From Pseudomonas sp. ERMR1:02 (GTDB lineage: Bacteria; Pseudomonadota; Gammaproteobacteria; Pseudomonadales; Pseudomonadaceae), in NCBI RefSeq assembly GCF_002277815.1, contig NZ_NKJI01000033.1:1-47381 (forward strand): DNA of 47,381 nt, given 5' to 3'. Position 1 is the first letter of the stretch; each line of letters begins with the position of its first letter. Below are positions 1 through 9,276 of the stretch, piece after piece. The position numbers and the translations under genes are program-made. Under the pieces are notes generated by a model that saw nothing but the letters and a program-made list of their open reading frames with translations, was not told the DNA's origin and did not search any database.

Positions 1-237
1 CCAGGTCGAAACCGTAGACGTTCAGCATCTCGACCAAATCGCGGCCCTCCCCTTGCAGGCACACCAGAAACGTTGGCGGTACCGGCAGGGATTTGTAGCC
101 AGCGGCGTGTGCCGCAGCTTCATCGGTGTAGATCGGATCGGTCTCGCCAATGGCCTTGGCGAAGAACGCAGCCGGCCTTTTTCCACTTCGGCGCTGGTCA
201 CACCCAGCGAGCGGCCTATAAGGCTCTTGTCTGCCAT
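1..237 (-). pseudogene. FAS1-like/MaoC-type dehydratase N-terminus, partial and frameshifted
   Basis: This is the first part of a hot-dog-fold acyl-CoA hydratase/dehydratase of the FAS1-like (MaoC N-terminal) type, which would hydrate enoyl-CoA intermediates. It begins MADKSLIGRSLG at 237 and leaves the window at base 1. The frame breaks near 165, where GAAGAA lacks one A on the plus strand. With that base restored the protein reads on through FFAKAIGETDPIYTDEAAA, which is the typical family start, to the window edge. It lies 59 bases downstream of the SCP-x thiolase on the same strand, a pairing usual in side-chain beta-oxidation. The break is probably a sequencing error. Confidence 0.75.
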
Positions 238-296
238 GTCACTTGTCTCCTGTCAGGTTCTTCAAATCACGTGTTCACAAACACAGACGCAATGGA

Positions 297-1484
297 TCAG
301 GCACGGCCGTACAGCGTCACGACGCAGGCGCCGCCCAGACCCAGGTTGTGCTGCAAGGCATGACGTACGCCTTCAACCTGGCGGTCCTGGGCGGTGCCAC
401 GCAGTTGGTGAGTCAGCTCGTAGCACTGCGCCAGTCCGGTGGCACCCAATGGATGCCCTTTAGAGAGCAGGCCGCCGGACGGATTGGTCACCACCTGGCC
501 GCCATAGGTGTTGTCACCATCGAGCACGAAACGCTCGGCGCCACCTACCGCGCAGAAACCCAGCGACTCATATGTCAGCAGCTCGTTGTGCGCGAAACAG
601 TCGTGCAGTTCGGCGACACGGATGTCCTGGGGGCCGATACCGGCTTGCTCATAGACTTCACCTGCCGCGCGTTCGGCCATGTCGAAACCGACCATCTGGA
701 TCATTGACGGCGGCTCATAGGCAATCGGTCGATCAGTAGTCATCGACTGCGCCAGAATCACTACGTCAGCGCGCAGGCCGTGTTTTTTCGCGAACGCGTC
801 AGTGCAGATGATCGCCGCAGCTGCGCCGCAGGTCGGCGGGCAGGCCATCAGACGGGTCATCACACCCGGCCAAACAACCTGGTCATTCATGACGTCTTCG
901 GTGGTCACGATCTTGCGAAACAGGGCCAGCTGATTGTTCGCCGCGTGACGACTGGCTTTAGCGCGGATTGCAGCAAAGGTGCTCAGTTGCGTGCCGTATT
1001 TGTGCATGTGCTCACGACCAGCGCCGCCGAACATCTTCAGGGCCATTGGCATTTGCGGCACATCGCTGGCCAGTTGCTCGGCAATATCCAGCCCTTTACC
1101 CATCACTCCCGGACGGTCATCCCAGTTGTTTTTCAGGGCGCCGGGCTGCATCTGCTCGAAACCCAACGCAAGGGCACAATCGACGGCTCCGCTCTCCACC
1201 GCCTGACGTGCGAGGTACAGGGCACTGGAGCCGGTCGAACAGTTGTTGTTGACGTTGACGACCGGAATGCCGCTCATGCCGACTTCATAAAGGGCGGACT
1301 GACCGCTCGTGGAATCGCCATAGACGTAACCGACGTAGGCCTGCTGCACCAGCTTGTAATCTAGGCCGGCATCCTTCAGGGCCTGGCGAGTCGCCTCGGC
1401 TCCCATCTCAATGTAGGTACCGCTGGCGCCTGGTTTCAGAAACGGAATCATGCCTACGCCGGCTACATATGCTTTGTGCGACAT
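297..1484 (-). CDS. SCP-x-type thiolase / lipid-transfer acetyl-CoA acetyltransferase
   Basis: A 395-residue thiolase of the SCP-x (sterol carrier protein x) subfamily, expected to cleave 3-ketoacyl-CoA or beta-hydroxyacyl-CoA thioesters. The nucleophilic Cys is in NNNCSTGS at about residue 82. The catalytic His motif ELHDCFAHNE is near 290 and GGLLSKGHPLGATG near 340. The start at 1484 is preferred over an in-frame ATG at 1496, because GGAG lies six bases before 1484 and nothing similar precedes 1496. It is followed by the dehydratase on the same strand and faces away from the SDR operon. SCP-x thiolases often serve branched or ring-bearing acyl chains such as steroid side chains. The actual substrate is not shown by the sequence. 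Confidence 0.9.
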   Translation of the reverse strand: MSHKAYVAGVGMIPFLKPGASGTYIEMGAEATRQALKDAGLDYKLVQQAYVGYVYGDSTSGQSALYEVGMSGIPVVNVNNNCSTGSSALYLARQAVESGAVDCALALGFEQMQPGALKNNWDDRPGVMGKGLDIAEQLASDVPQMPMALKMFGGAGREHMHKYGTQLSTFAAIRAKASRHAANNQLALFRKIVTTEDVMNDQVVWPGVMTRLMACPPTCGAAAAIICTDAFAKKHGLRADVVILAQSMTTDRPIAYEPPSMIQMVGFDMAERAAGEVYEQAGIGPQDIRVAELHDCFAHNELLTYESLGFCAVGGAERFVLDGDNTYGGQVVTNPSGGLLSKGHPLGATGLAQCYELTHQLRGTAQDRQVEGVRHALQHNLGLGGACVVTLYGRA

Positions 1485-1803
1485 CTTGTTCTCCATACGG
1501 GATTGTTTGTGCTTCGTGACTTGACCACGAAGCGACGCGGCGGCTGGGCCGGCTCACATCTCGAAGATACGTAGGGTGTCGACCAATCGACCTGCCCCGG
1601 AAGAGTGGTGGGTGGTGGGTTGCCCTGCCAGGCACCTGTTCGCCGACATCCCCCTCCCTGTGTGCCACTCCCCCGGAGTGGGTCCGATCAATCAACGCTG
1701 GCTTAGCTTCTGCTGCCATACCCGGCGATTGCAGGCCGATTACTTACCGCAAGGCATGCAGCGCCCTACACGGGCTGCATCGAGAATGCACTGAGGAGTT
1801 TCC
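1485..1803. other. Divergent promoter region, no gene recognised
   Basis: About 320 bases lie between the leftward thiolase and the rightward SDR operon. Neither strand holds a credible gene. The last bases, TGAGGAGTTTCC, form the ribosome binding site of the first SDR. Both promoters must lie here. I see no clear operator palindrome. Confidence 0.5.
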
Positions 1804-2558
1804 ATGACGGTTCTACAAGGCAAAGTCGCAATCGTGACCGGAGGGGCATCGGCATCGGCCGCGCCACTGCGCTGTTGTTCGCACGCCAAGGCGCCAAAGT
1901 CGTGGTCGCTGACAGGAGCGAGGCAGTCGGCCAGGAAGTGGTGCAGTTGATTGAGCAAGAAGGCGGCCAAGCTTTTTTTCATACACTGGATGTGCGCAGT
2001 GACGAGAGCTGCGCCGCATTGGTCGCGGCAACGCTGGCGCGTTATGGACAACTGGACATTGCCTTCAACAACGCTGGTGTGTTTGCAGCACCGACGCTGA
2101 CAGAAGACCAGGGCCTGGATCTCTGGCAGCGCATGCTCGACGTCAACCTGACCGGCGTTTTCAATTGCATGGTCCACGAACTGCGCGCAATGAAAGAGCG
2201 CGGCGGTTCCATCATCAATACCGCCTCCGTGGCCGGGATCAGCGGTACGTACGGCGCGGCTGCCTATACCGCCTCCAAGCATGGCGTAATCGGCCTCACG
2301 CGCAGTGCAGCACTGGAATATGGCAAATACGGCGTGCGCATCAACGCTCTATGCCCAGGGCTGATCGAGACGCCGATGACCGTCGGGCCGGACAGCGGGT
2401 TCAACGAAAAAATGATCAATGCCGGTGTAAGGAGCTCAGCGTTACGTCGTCAGGGCCGCCCTGAAGAGATGGCCGAAATGGTCTTGTGGCTGGCCTCGGA
2501 TAATTCGTCCTACGCCACCGGCGGGCATTTCGTGGTCGACGGTGGATTATCCGCTTAA
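1804..2558 (+). pseudogene. SDR-family 3-hydroxyacyl-CoA-type oxidoreductase, frameshifted (first tandem copy)
   Basis: A classical short-chain dehydrogenase/reductase of 251 residues once one base is restored. The NAD(P) motif TGGASGIGR is interrupted near 1850, where TCGGC should read TCCGGC. The rest is intact: NNAG at about residue 88, the catalytic Ser in NTASVAG, and the Tyr and Lys in YTASK, ending in GGHFVVDGG. The start at 1804 has a good GAGGAG site. The likely role is oxidation of a hydroxyacyl-CoA or cyclic alcohol intermediate. It is followed 36 bases later by a close paralogue of the same length. The single missing C is probably a sequencing error. Confidence 0.8.
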
Positions 2559-2594
2559 GCGCTCCCCCCTCCTTAATACGCGGACCCGAATGAT

Positions 2595-3349
2595 ATGAAG
2601 CTATTGCAGAACAAGGTTGCAATCGTCACTGGTGGCTCGTCCGGCATCGGTCGTGCCACAGCGCTGTTGTTTGCCCGCGAAGGTGCCCGCGTGGTGGTGG
2701 CGGACATGAACGATAGCGCAGGCCAGACGGTAGTCGATGAGATCCGTCATGCAGGCGGCGAGGCCTTTTTCCGGCATGTCGACGTGCGCAGCGACGAAGA
2801 TTGCGCCGCGCTGGTCGAAGTGACACTGGGGCATTACGGCCAGCTGGACGTCGCCTTCAACAATGCCGGCATCGGTGGCAAAAAGCACCGGTGGAGAACC
2901 AGACACTGGCGCAGTGGCGCAACGTGCTGGATGTGAACCTGACTGGGGTTTTCAACTGCATGGTCCATGAACTGCGGGCGATGAAGCAGCATGGCGGCTC
3001 GATCATCAACACCGCGTCGATCATGGGCTTGCAAGGCCTCGCAGGTGCTGCGGCCTATTCGGCCGCCAAACACGCGGTCATCGGCCTCACGCGCAGCGCG
3101 GCGCTGGAATACGGCAAATACGGCGTGCGAATCAACACGCTGTGCCCAGGCTTTGTCGAGACGCCGATGATCGCCGGCGCTGACAGCGATTTCGATCCGC
3201 AGACACTGGCCGTCCTGCACAAGACCATTGCCCAGCGGCGCTTGGGTGATCCGTGCGAGCAAGCGCAGATGGTGCTTTGGCTGGCCTCTGCCCAATCCTC
3301 CTATGCCACCGGTGGGCACTTCGTTGTCGACGGCGGCGCCACGGCTTAA
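2595..3349 (+). pseudogene. SDR-family oxidoreductase, frameshifted (second tandem copy)
   Basis: A second SDR, 251 residues after correction and clearly paralogous to its upstream neighbour: both contain NLTGVFNCMVHELRAMK and end in ATGGHFVVDGG. TGGSSGIGR is the cofactor motif, and YSAAK carries the catalytic Tyr and Lys. The frame breaks at the run of five A at 2880-2884. A sixth A restores GGKKAPVENQTL. The two SDRs probably arose by tandem duplication and may handle different stereoisomers or steps, but that is inference. The defect fits a homopolymer sequencing error. Confidence 0.8.
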
Positions 3350-3401
3350 GCCTCGGTTTATTACAGCATCCGATATTGAACAGTTTTTGAGGACTTGCTC
3401 G

Positions 3402-4593
3402 ATGGACATTCGCTATACACCTGCCGAACTCGACTTCCAGGAGGAAGTGCGCGCGTTTTGCAGGAAAATCTGCCGGCCGCCATTGCTGCTCGCGGTCGCC
3501 ATGGCAAACGATTCAACAAGCAGGACCAAGTCGCCTGGATGCGCCTGCTCAACAAGCGTGGCTGGCTTGCCGCCAGTTGGCCAGTTGAATTCGGCGGTAC
3601 CGGCTGGGGCGTGGTTCAAAAGCACATTTTCGAAGAAGAGTGTGCCGCCTTCGGCGCCCCGGCCATTGTGCCGTTTGGCATCAACATGGTCGGCCCGGTA
3701 ATCATTAAGTTCGGCACGCCTGAGCAGCAGGCGCATTTTCTTCCGCGCATCCTCAACAGTGAAGACTGGTGGTGCCAAGGATACTCCGAGCCAGGGGCCG
3801 GTTCCGACCTGGCCTCGTTGAAGACCCGTGCCGTGCGCGAGGGCGACCACTATGTGGTCAATGGCCAGAAAACCTGGACCACGCTGGCGCAATACGCCGA
3901 CTGGATCTTCTGCCTGGTACGCACCGATCCCGACGCGCAACAACAACGGGGCATCAGCTTCCTGCTAATCGACATGAAAACCCCGGGGATTACCGTACGC
4001 CCGATCATCACCCTCGATGGTGAGCATGAAGTCAATGAAGTGTTCTTCGACAACGTGCGCGTACCGGTGCAAAACCTTGTCGGCGAGGAAAACCACGGAT
4101 GGACCTGCGCCAAGTACCTGTTGACCCACGAACGCACCAGCATCGCCGGCATTGGCCAGGCCAAGCAGATGCTGTCACGCCTCAAGAAGATTGCCCGTGC
4201 GGAGTTGCGCAACGGCCGCCCTTTGATCGAAGACACCCTGTTCCGATCGCAGATCGCTGATGTCGAAATTCAGCTGAAGGCCATCGAAATGAGCAATCTG
4301 CGGATCGTTGCTGCTGCCCGTGATGGCGGCGTCCCAGGCCCGGAAAGTTCGTTTTGAAGATCAAGGGCACCGAAATTCGCCAGAGCATCACCTACCTGAT
4401 GAGCAAAGCCGTGGGTCCCTACGGCATGCCGTTTATCGAGCAGGAACTGGGCTATGGCAAGGGCGAAAACCTCTACACCCAATACAGCTCCACGCCGACC
4501 GCTCAGTACCTGGATATGCGCAAGGCGTCGGTCTATGGCGGCTCCAACGAAATTCAGAAGAACATCATCGCCAAGATCATTCTTGAGCTGTAG
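3402..4593 (+). pseudogene. Acyl-CoA dehydrogenase, PimC-like large subunit, two frameshifts
   Basis: A FAD-dependent acyl-CoA dehydrogenase of 397 residues after restoring two bases, one T in the run at 3456-3459 and one T at 4352-4355. Family features include GYSEPGAGSDLASL, WTTLAQYADW in the middle domain and YGGSNEIQKNII at the C-terminus. It starts at 3402, behind GAGGA. The next gene, 12 bases on, is a second and shorter dehydrogenase. The pair looks like PimC/PimD or ChsE-type two-subunit dehydrogenases that form heterotetramers. It should introduce a 2,3-double bond into a CoA-activated side chain. Both breaks are losses in T runs and are probably errors in the sequence. Confidence 0.8.
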
Positions 4594-4605
4594 GAGACTT
4601 GAATC

Positions 4606-5748
4606 ATGGACTTTAAACTTTCCGAAGAGCAGCAAATGCTGCAGGAAACATCCCTGCGCCTGGTTCGTGACGCCTATGGCTTCGAACAACGCGAACAATT
4701 TTCTAAAACCGAATCAGGTTTCAGCGACAGGTTCTGGCAGCAACTGGGGGAACTGGGACTGACCGCCGTACCCTTCCCCGAAGAGTTGGGTGGTTTTGGC
4801 GGCAGTGGCGTGGAGAGCATGTTGATTATGACCGAGCTGGGCCGGGGTTTGTGCCTGGAGCCCTACCTGCACTCGGTCATTTATGCGGGCGGCCTGATTA
4901 GTCAACTCGGGAGTGATGCGCAGCGTCAAGAGCTCATCCCCCAAGTGGCCAGCGGTCAGCTACAACTGGCCGTCGCCGTTGATGAACCCACCAGCCATTA
5001 CCAGCTCCATGATGTGCAAACCCGCGCCGAAGCGGTTGCGGGCGGCTGGAAACTTAACGGACGCAAGTCCGTGGTGGTGGCCGGGCAAAGTGCCGGGCTG
5101 CTCCTGGTGTCGGCGCGCACCGCCGGCGCCGACCGTGATGAAACAGGCATCAGCCTGTTCCTGCTCGACCCTGCCGCCCCCTGTGTGCATCGCCGCGCCT
5201 ACCCGACCATGGATGGGCGCAAAGCCTGTGAGTTGTACCTTGAAGACGTCATGGTCAGTGCCGGGAATTTGTTGGGTGAACCGGGCGTGGCCCTGACCGC
5301 GCTGCGCTACCAGCAGGGTCGTGCGATTGCTGGGCAGTGCGCCGAAGCGGTTGGCAGTATGGCTGCCGCCTGCGACCTGACGCTGGAATACCTGAAGACC
5401 CGCAAGCAATTCGGTCAGGTGATAGGCAAATTCCAGGCGTTGCAGCATCGCATGGTCGATATGCGGATCGAACTGGACCTGGCCACGTCCATGACCATCC
5501 TCGCCGCCTGTGCGGCTGATGAACCCGACAGCGACGATCGCAGCAGAACGCTGGCCGCTGCCAAGTGCTACATCGTTCGGGCGGCGCGCTTCATCGCCGA
5601 CCAGAGCATTCAGTTGCATGGCGGGATCGGCCTGACTTGGGAATATGTACTTTCGCATCATGCCAAGCACCTGCTGATGCTCAGCCATCAGTTCGGCGAT
5701 GACGACCACCACCTAGACGCTTATAGCCGCCTGATGGACGTGGCATGA
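4606..5748 (+). CDS. Acyl-CoA dehydrogenase, PimD-like small subunit
   Basis: An intact 380-residue acyl-CoA dehydrogenase that begins MDFKLSEEQQML. It carries TRKQFGQVIGKFQALQHR in the C-terminal helical domain and IQLHGGIGLTWEYVLSHHAK near the end. The last motif is typical of the smaller partner in two-subunit dehydrogenases such as PimD. It sits 12 bases after the PimC-like gene, so the two are almost certainly translated together. The complex would oxidise an acyl-CoA and pass electrons to an electron-transfer flavoprotein encoded elsewhere. The substrate is unknown. Confidence 0.88.
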   Translation: MDFKLSEEQQMLQETSLRLVRDAYGFEQREQFSKTESGFSDRFWQQLGELGLTAVPFPEELGGFGGSGVESMLIMTELGRGLCLEPYLHSVIYAGGLISQLGSDAQRQELIPQVASGQLQLAVAVDEPTSHYQLHDVQTRAEAVAGGWKLNGRKSVVVAGQSAGLLLVSARTAGADRDETGISLFLLDPAAPCVHRRAYPTMDGRKACELYLEDVMVSAGNLLGEPGVALTALRYQQGRAIAGQCAEAVGSMAAACDLTLEYLKTRKQFGQVIGKFQALQHRMVDMRIELDLATSMTILAACAADEPDSDDRSRTLAAAKCYIVRAARFIADQSIQLHGGIGLTWEYVLSHHAKHLLMLSHQFGDDDHHLDAYSRLMDVA

Positions 5749-5799
5749 GCAACGTCCTGTTCTTTCACCCGATTCTGTCTGCGCAATTAAGGTGATTCC

Positions 5800-6900
5800 A
5801 TGCTGCAAGGCATCAAGATAGTTGAAATTTGCGGGATCGGCCCCGGGCCGTTCTCCGCCATGCATTTGGCCGACCTGGGGGCCGAGGTGATCGCGATCGA
5901 GCGCGATGCCGGCGGTGCTTCGCGGGTCAACCTGCTCAATCGCGGCAAGCGTTCGGTCATCGCAGACCTGAAAAGTGCCGTGGGTCGTGAACTGGTACTG
6001 CGCTTGATCGAGGATGCCGATGCGCTCATCGAAGGCATGCGGCCGGGTGTGATGGAGCGCCTCGGGTTGGGACCGGAGCAGTGCCAGGCACGCAACCCGC
6101 GCCTGGTCTACGGTCGCATGACAGGCTGGGGCCAGAGCGGGCCGCTGGCCAAAACAGCCGGTCATGACAACAACTATTCATCGTTGTCGGGCGCGCTTTT
6201 TCACAACGGCACACCCGATGCGCCGCCCTCCTCCGCATTCGCCACCCTGGGTGACATCGGTGGCGGCGCGTTGTACATGACCATCGGGTTACTCAGCGGC
6301 ATTCTGAATGCGCGGGCAACCGGCAAGGGTTCGGTAGTAGACGCGGCCATTGTCGACGGTTCAGCGCATATGCTGCAGCTGATGCTCTCGACTCGCAACA
6401 TCGGCTACATGACCGACGAACGCGGCAAAAACATTCATGACAGCTCACCGTTCTACGCGACCTATCGTTGTGCGGACGGAGGCTTCGTCACACTCGGGTC
6501 CATCGAGCCGCAGTTCTATACCCTGCTCCTTGAAAAGCTTGGACTGCAGGGTGATTCGCGCTTTGTCTGGCAATGGGATCGTCGGCACTGGAAGCAACAG
6601 CACCAGCATTTCACCGAGCTGTTTGCCAGCAAAACCCGTGCTCACTGGTGCGATTTGTTCGAGGGCACCGATGCGTGCTTCGCTCCTGTACTGCCCCCAC
6701 ACGAAGCCGCGTTACACCCGCACAACAAGGCACGCGGCACGTGGTTCGAGCGCGACGGTTTGCTGCAAACAGCCGTGGCACCGCGCTTCAACGGTGAGGT
6801 GGTCACGCCAGGGGAAATACCGTCACCTGGGGAACATACCGAGCAAATCATGGGCATGTTGAATGCGCCCTCAAAAGGCTCGGTCTGGCGCTCCGCCTGA
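5800..6900 (+). CDS. CaiB/BaiF family III protein, alpha-methylacyl-CoA racemase-like
   Basis: A 366-residue member of the family III CoA-transferase superfamily. The motif GHDNNYSSLSG at about residue 123 closely resembles the GHDINY motif that carries the catalytic His in alpha-methylacyl-CoA racemases. LGDIGGGALYM follows, where racemases have their catalytic Asp. I therefore favour racemase over CoA-transferase. Such an enzyme switches the configuration of 2-methylacyl-CoA so that a stereospecific dehydrogenase can act, which suits the two-subunit dehydrogenase just upstream. A methyl-branched (isoprenoid or sterol-like) side chain is implied but not proven. A CoA-transferase role remains possible. 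Confidence 0.8.
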   Translation: MLQGIKIVEICGIGPGPFSAMHLADLGAEVIAIERDAGGASRVNLLNRGKRSVIADLKSAVGRELVLRLIEDADALIEGMRPGVMERLGLGPEQCQARNPRLVYGRMTGWGQSGPLAKTAGHDNNYSSLSGALFHNGTPDAPPSSAFATLGDIGGGALYMTIGLLSGILNARATGKGSVVDAAIVDGSAHMLQLMLSTRNIGYMTDERGKNIHDSSPFYATYRCADGGFVTLGSIEPQFYTLLLEKLGLQGDSRFVWQWDRRHWKQQHQHFTELFASKTRAHWCDLFEGTDACFAPVLPPHEAALHPHNKARGTWFERDGLLQTAVAPRFNGEVVTPGEIPSPGEHTEQIMGMLNAPSKGSVWRSA

Positions 6901-6965
6901 TGCTCTGGCTCGCCGGGTCGGTAAGACCTGGCGCTTGTACTCCCGACATTCTGAAAGAGACTGCC

Positions 6966-8089
6966 GTGTCCCGTACCGATCAGACTCACCAGCAGCCAAC
7001 GCAAGCAGACCCCGATGCCGGTTTTCCGGCTGGCGTCGCCTTGCGTGCGCTCAATGAAACACAGCCTCTCGACTGGCTTACCATCAATCGCTATTTGCAC
7101 CAGCAAGGCCTGCACGTCGATTCACACTTGGTGCCTCGACAATTCGTCGGCGGCCTGGCCAACCTTAACTTTCTGTTGCGGGTCAATGACGAATGGGCGG
7201 TCCTGCGCCGCCCGCCGTCGGGCCCGCTGCCGCCTGGCGCGAACGACATGCGCCGGGAGCACAGAATTTGTCGCGGCTATCACAAGGCTTTGCCCTGGCT
7301 CCGCGCAGCTTTCATCTGTGTGAAGACCCCGGCATCGCCGGCGCGCCTTTTCAACTGATCGAGTTCCGTGCTGGCGTAGCGATACGTGGTAATCAGCTCG
7401 CTCCTTTGGCGGCTACCACGGAGGTCGGCGAGCGTCTGTCGCTGATGATGGTGCAGACCCTCGCTGCGCTGCATGCGGTTGACGCTGAGGCCGTCGGGCT
7501 TGGCGACCTGGGACGCCCAGACGGCTTTTTTCGCCGAACCACCGAAGGCTGGATCAAGCGCTGCGAACTGATTAGCGAAGGTGATCCCGGCGCAGCCGCC
7601 CGTGAAAGTATCCGCTGGCTGACCCGAGTTACCGACCCGTCAGCCACTGCACCTGTACTGCTGCATAACGACTTCAAACTGGACAATATCCTACTGGATC
7701 GTCACACGCAGGAGCCGGTAGCCATCGTCGATTGGGACATGGGCACCCGCGGAGATGCTTTGTTCGACCTCGCGACCCTGCTCAGTTACTGGAGCGAAGA
7801 CGGCGATACATCCGCTATGCAACGCCTCAAACAAATGCCCACCGCGCACCCGGGGTTCCTTAGCCGCGAGCAAGTGGCCCAACGCTACGCGCACGCCACA
7901 GGGCGCTCCATCGACGAACTCAAACCCTGGCGCGTACTGACCCAGTTCAAGCTCGCCGTGGTTTTCCAGCAGTTGTACCAACGCTATCGCAGCGGTGAAA
8001 CCCAAGACCCGCGTTATGCCGACTTCGGCCGCCTGGCGGATGAACTGCATGAGTTCACCCTCGCCATCATCACCGGCAAAACATTCTGA
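6966..8089 (+). pseudogene. APH-family phosphotransferase (LvaA/ACAD10-11 kinase-like), frameshifted
   Basis: An aminoglycoside-phosphotransferase-fold kinase of 374 residues after restoring one T in the run at 7267-7269. The catalytic loop LLHNDFKLDN is near residue 234 and the metal-binding IVDWDMG near 253. GTG at 6966 is chosen because AAAGAGA precedes it and the family-like sequence starts there. It ends 11 bases before an acyl-CoA dehydrogenase. In LvaA of levulinate catabolism and in the kinase domains of ACAD10/11, this family phosphorylates the 4-hydroxy group of hydroxyacyl-CoA. The neighbours point to that role and not to antibiotic resistance. The frameshift is probably a sequencing error. 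Confidence 0.8.
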
Positions 8090-8100
8090 GAGACGACACC

Positions 8101-9276
8101 ATGGACTTTTCATTAGCACCAGAGCAGTTGGCGTTGCGCGACAAAACCCAAGCCTTTATCCGCGACGTGGTCATGCCCTATGAACGCGATCCACGCCGCA
8201 CACCACACGGACCTGACCTCAGCCTGCGCCAGGAACTGGTCGAGCACGCCCGCGCCGCCGGCCTGCTTACCCCTCAGGCAAGTAAGTCACTGGGCGGTTT
8301 GGGCCTTTCTCATCAGGATAAAGCGGTGATATTCGAAGCGGCCGGTTATTCCATGCTCGGCCCGGTCGCCCTCAACTGCGCAGCGCCAGACGAAGGCAAT
8401 ATGCACATGTTGGAACAGGTCGCCACGCCGACGCAGCAGGCTCGCTGGCTACAGCCAATGGTGGATGGCAAGACCCGCTCGTGCTTTTGCATGACCGAGC
8501 CGCATCCCGGTGCTGGCGCAGACCCGTCCCAGATGAAGACAACCGCCGTGGCCACCGCCGAGGGTTTCCTGATCAACGGCACCAAATGGTTGATCACCGG
8601 TGCTGAAGGCGCTGCATTCAGCATCATCATGGCGCGCACATTGGTCGATGGTGTGGACGTGGGCGCTACCATGTTTCTCATTGACTTGCCGAACCCGGGT
8701 TTCCGTATCGAGCGCACCCTCGACACGCTGGACTCGTCCTTCCCGGGTGGACATGCGCAGATCGTTCTCGACAACCTGTTTGTCCCCGCCGACCAAGTAC
8801 TCGGTGAAGTCGGCAAGGGTTTCCGCTATGCCCAGGTCCGCCTGGTACCCGCCCGCCTGACCCACTGCATGCGTTGGTTGGGCGCGGCAAAGCGCGCGCA
8901 CGACATCGCCACCCAATACGCCCGTCATCGCCAGGCATTCGGCAGCCCGCTGATTGACCACGAAGGCGTCGGGTTCATGCTCGCCGACAACGAAATCGAT
9001 TTGCACCATACGCGTCTGGCTGTCGCACATACGGCCTGGCTGCTCGATCAAGGCGAACGCGCAAGTACCGAGAGCAGCATGGTCAAGGTGCATTCCGCCG
9101 AAGCAATCTGGCGCACGGTCGATCGTTGTGTGCAGATCCTCGGCGGTATGGGTGTCACACGCGACACTGAAGTTGAGCGCATTTTTCGCGACGTTCGAGC
9201 CTTCCGTATTTATGACGGTCCGTCGGAAGTCCATCGCTGGAGCATCGCGCGCAAACTGGCCAAGGCTGCATCATGA
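8101..9276 (+). CDS. Acyl-CoA dehydrogenase, ACAD10/11-LvaC-like
   Basis: An intact 391-residue acyl-CoA dehydrogenase with CFCMTEPHPGAGADPSQMKT, TRDTEVERIFRDVRAFRIYD and GPSEVHRWSIARKLAK, the last two being marks of the ACAD10/11 branch. It lies 11 bases after the APH kinase and overlaps the following SDR by four bases (ATGA). In ACAD11 and LvaC-type systems the dehydrogenase-fold partner eliminates phosphate from 4-phosphoacyl-CoA and so rearranges the chain for beta-oxidation. I infer the same here from fusion-like neighbourhood and family resemblance. Ordinary desaturation of an acyl-CoA is the alternative. Confidence 0.88.
   Translation: MDFSLAPEQLALRDKTQAFIRDVVMPYERDPRRTPHGPDLSLRQELVEHARAAGLLTPQASKSLGGLGLSHQDKAVIFEAAGYSMLGPVALNCAAPDEGNMHMLEQVATPTQQARWLQPMVDGKTRSCFCMTEPHPGAGADPSQMKTTAVATAEGFLINGTKWLITGAEGAAFSIIMARTLVDGVDVGATMFLIDLPNPGFRIERTLDTLDSSFPGGHAQIVLDNLFVPADQVLGEVGKGFRYAQVRLVPARLTHCMRWLGAAKRAHDIATQYARHRQAFGSPLIDHEGVGFMLADNEIDLHHTRLAVAHTAWLLDQGERASTESSMVKVHSAEAIWRTVDRCVQILGGMGVTRDTEVERIFRDVRAFRIYDGPSEVHRWSIARKLAKAAS

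Noticed and set aside
1408..1719. Open frame over the thiolase start and promoter gap
   Set aside because: It is arginine-rich and motif-free, and overlaps the thiolase 5' end in another frame.
6966..8089. Aminoglycoside resistance gene
   Set aside because: Only the fold is shared. The operon places it with acyl-CoA enzymes, and the LvaA/ACAD10-11 kinase group fits better.
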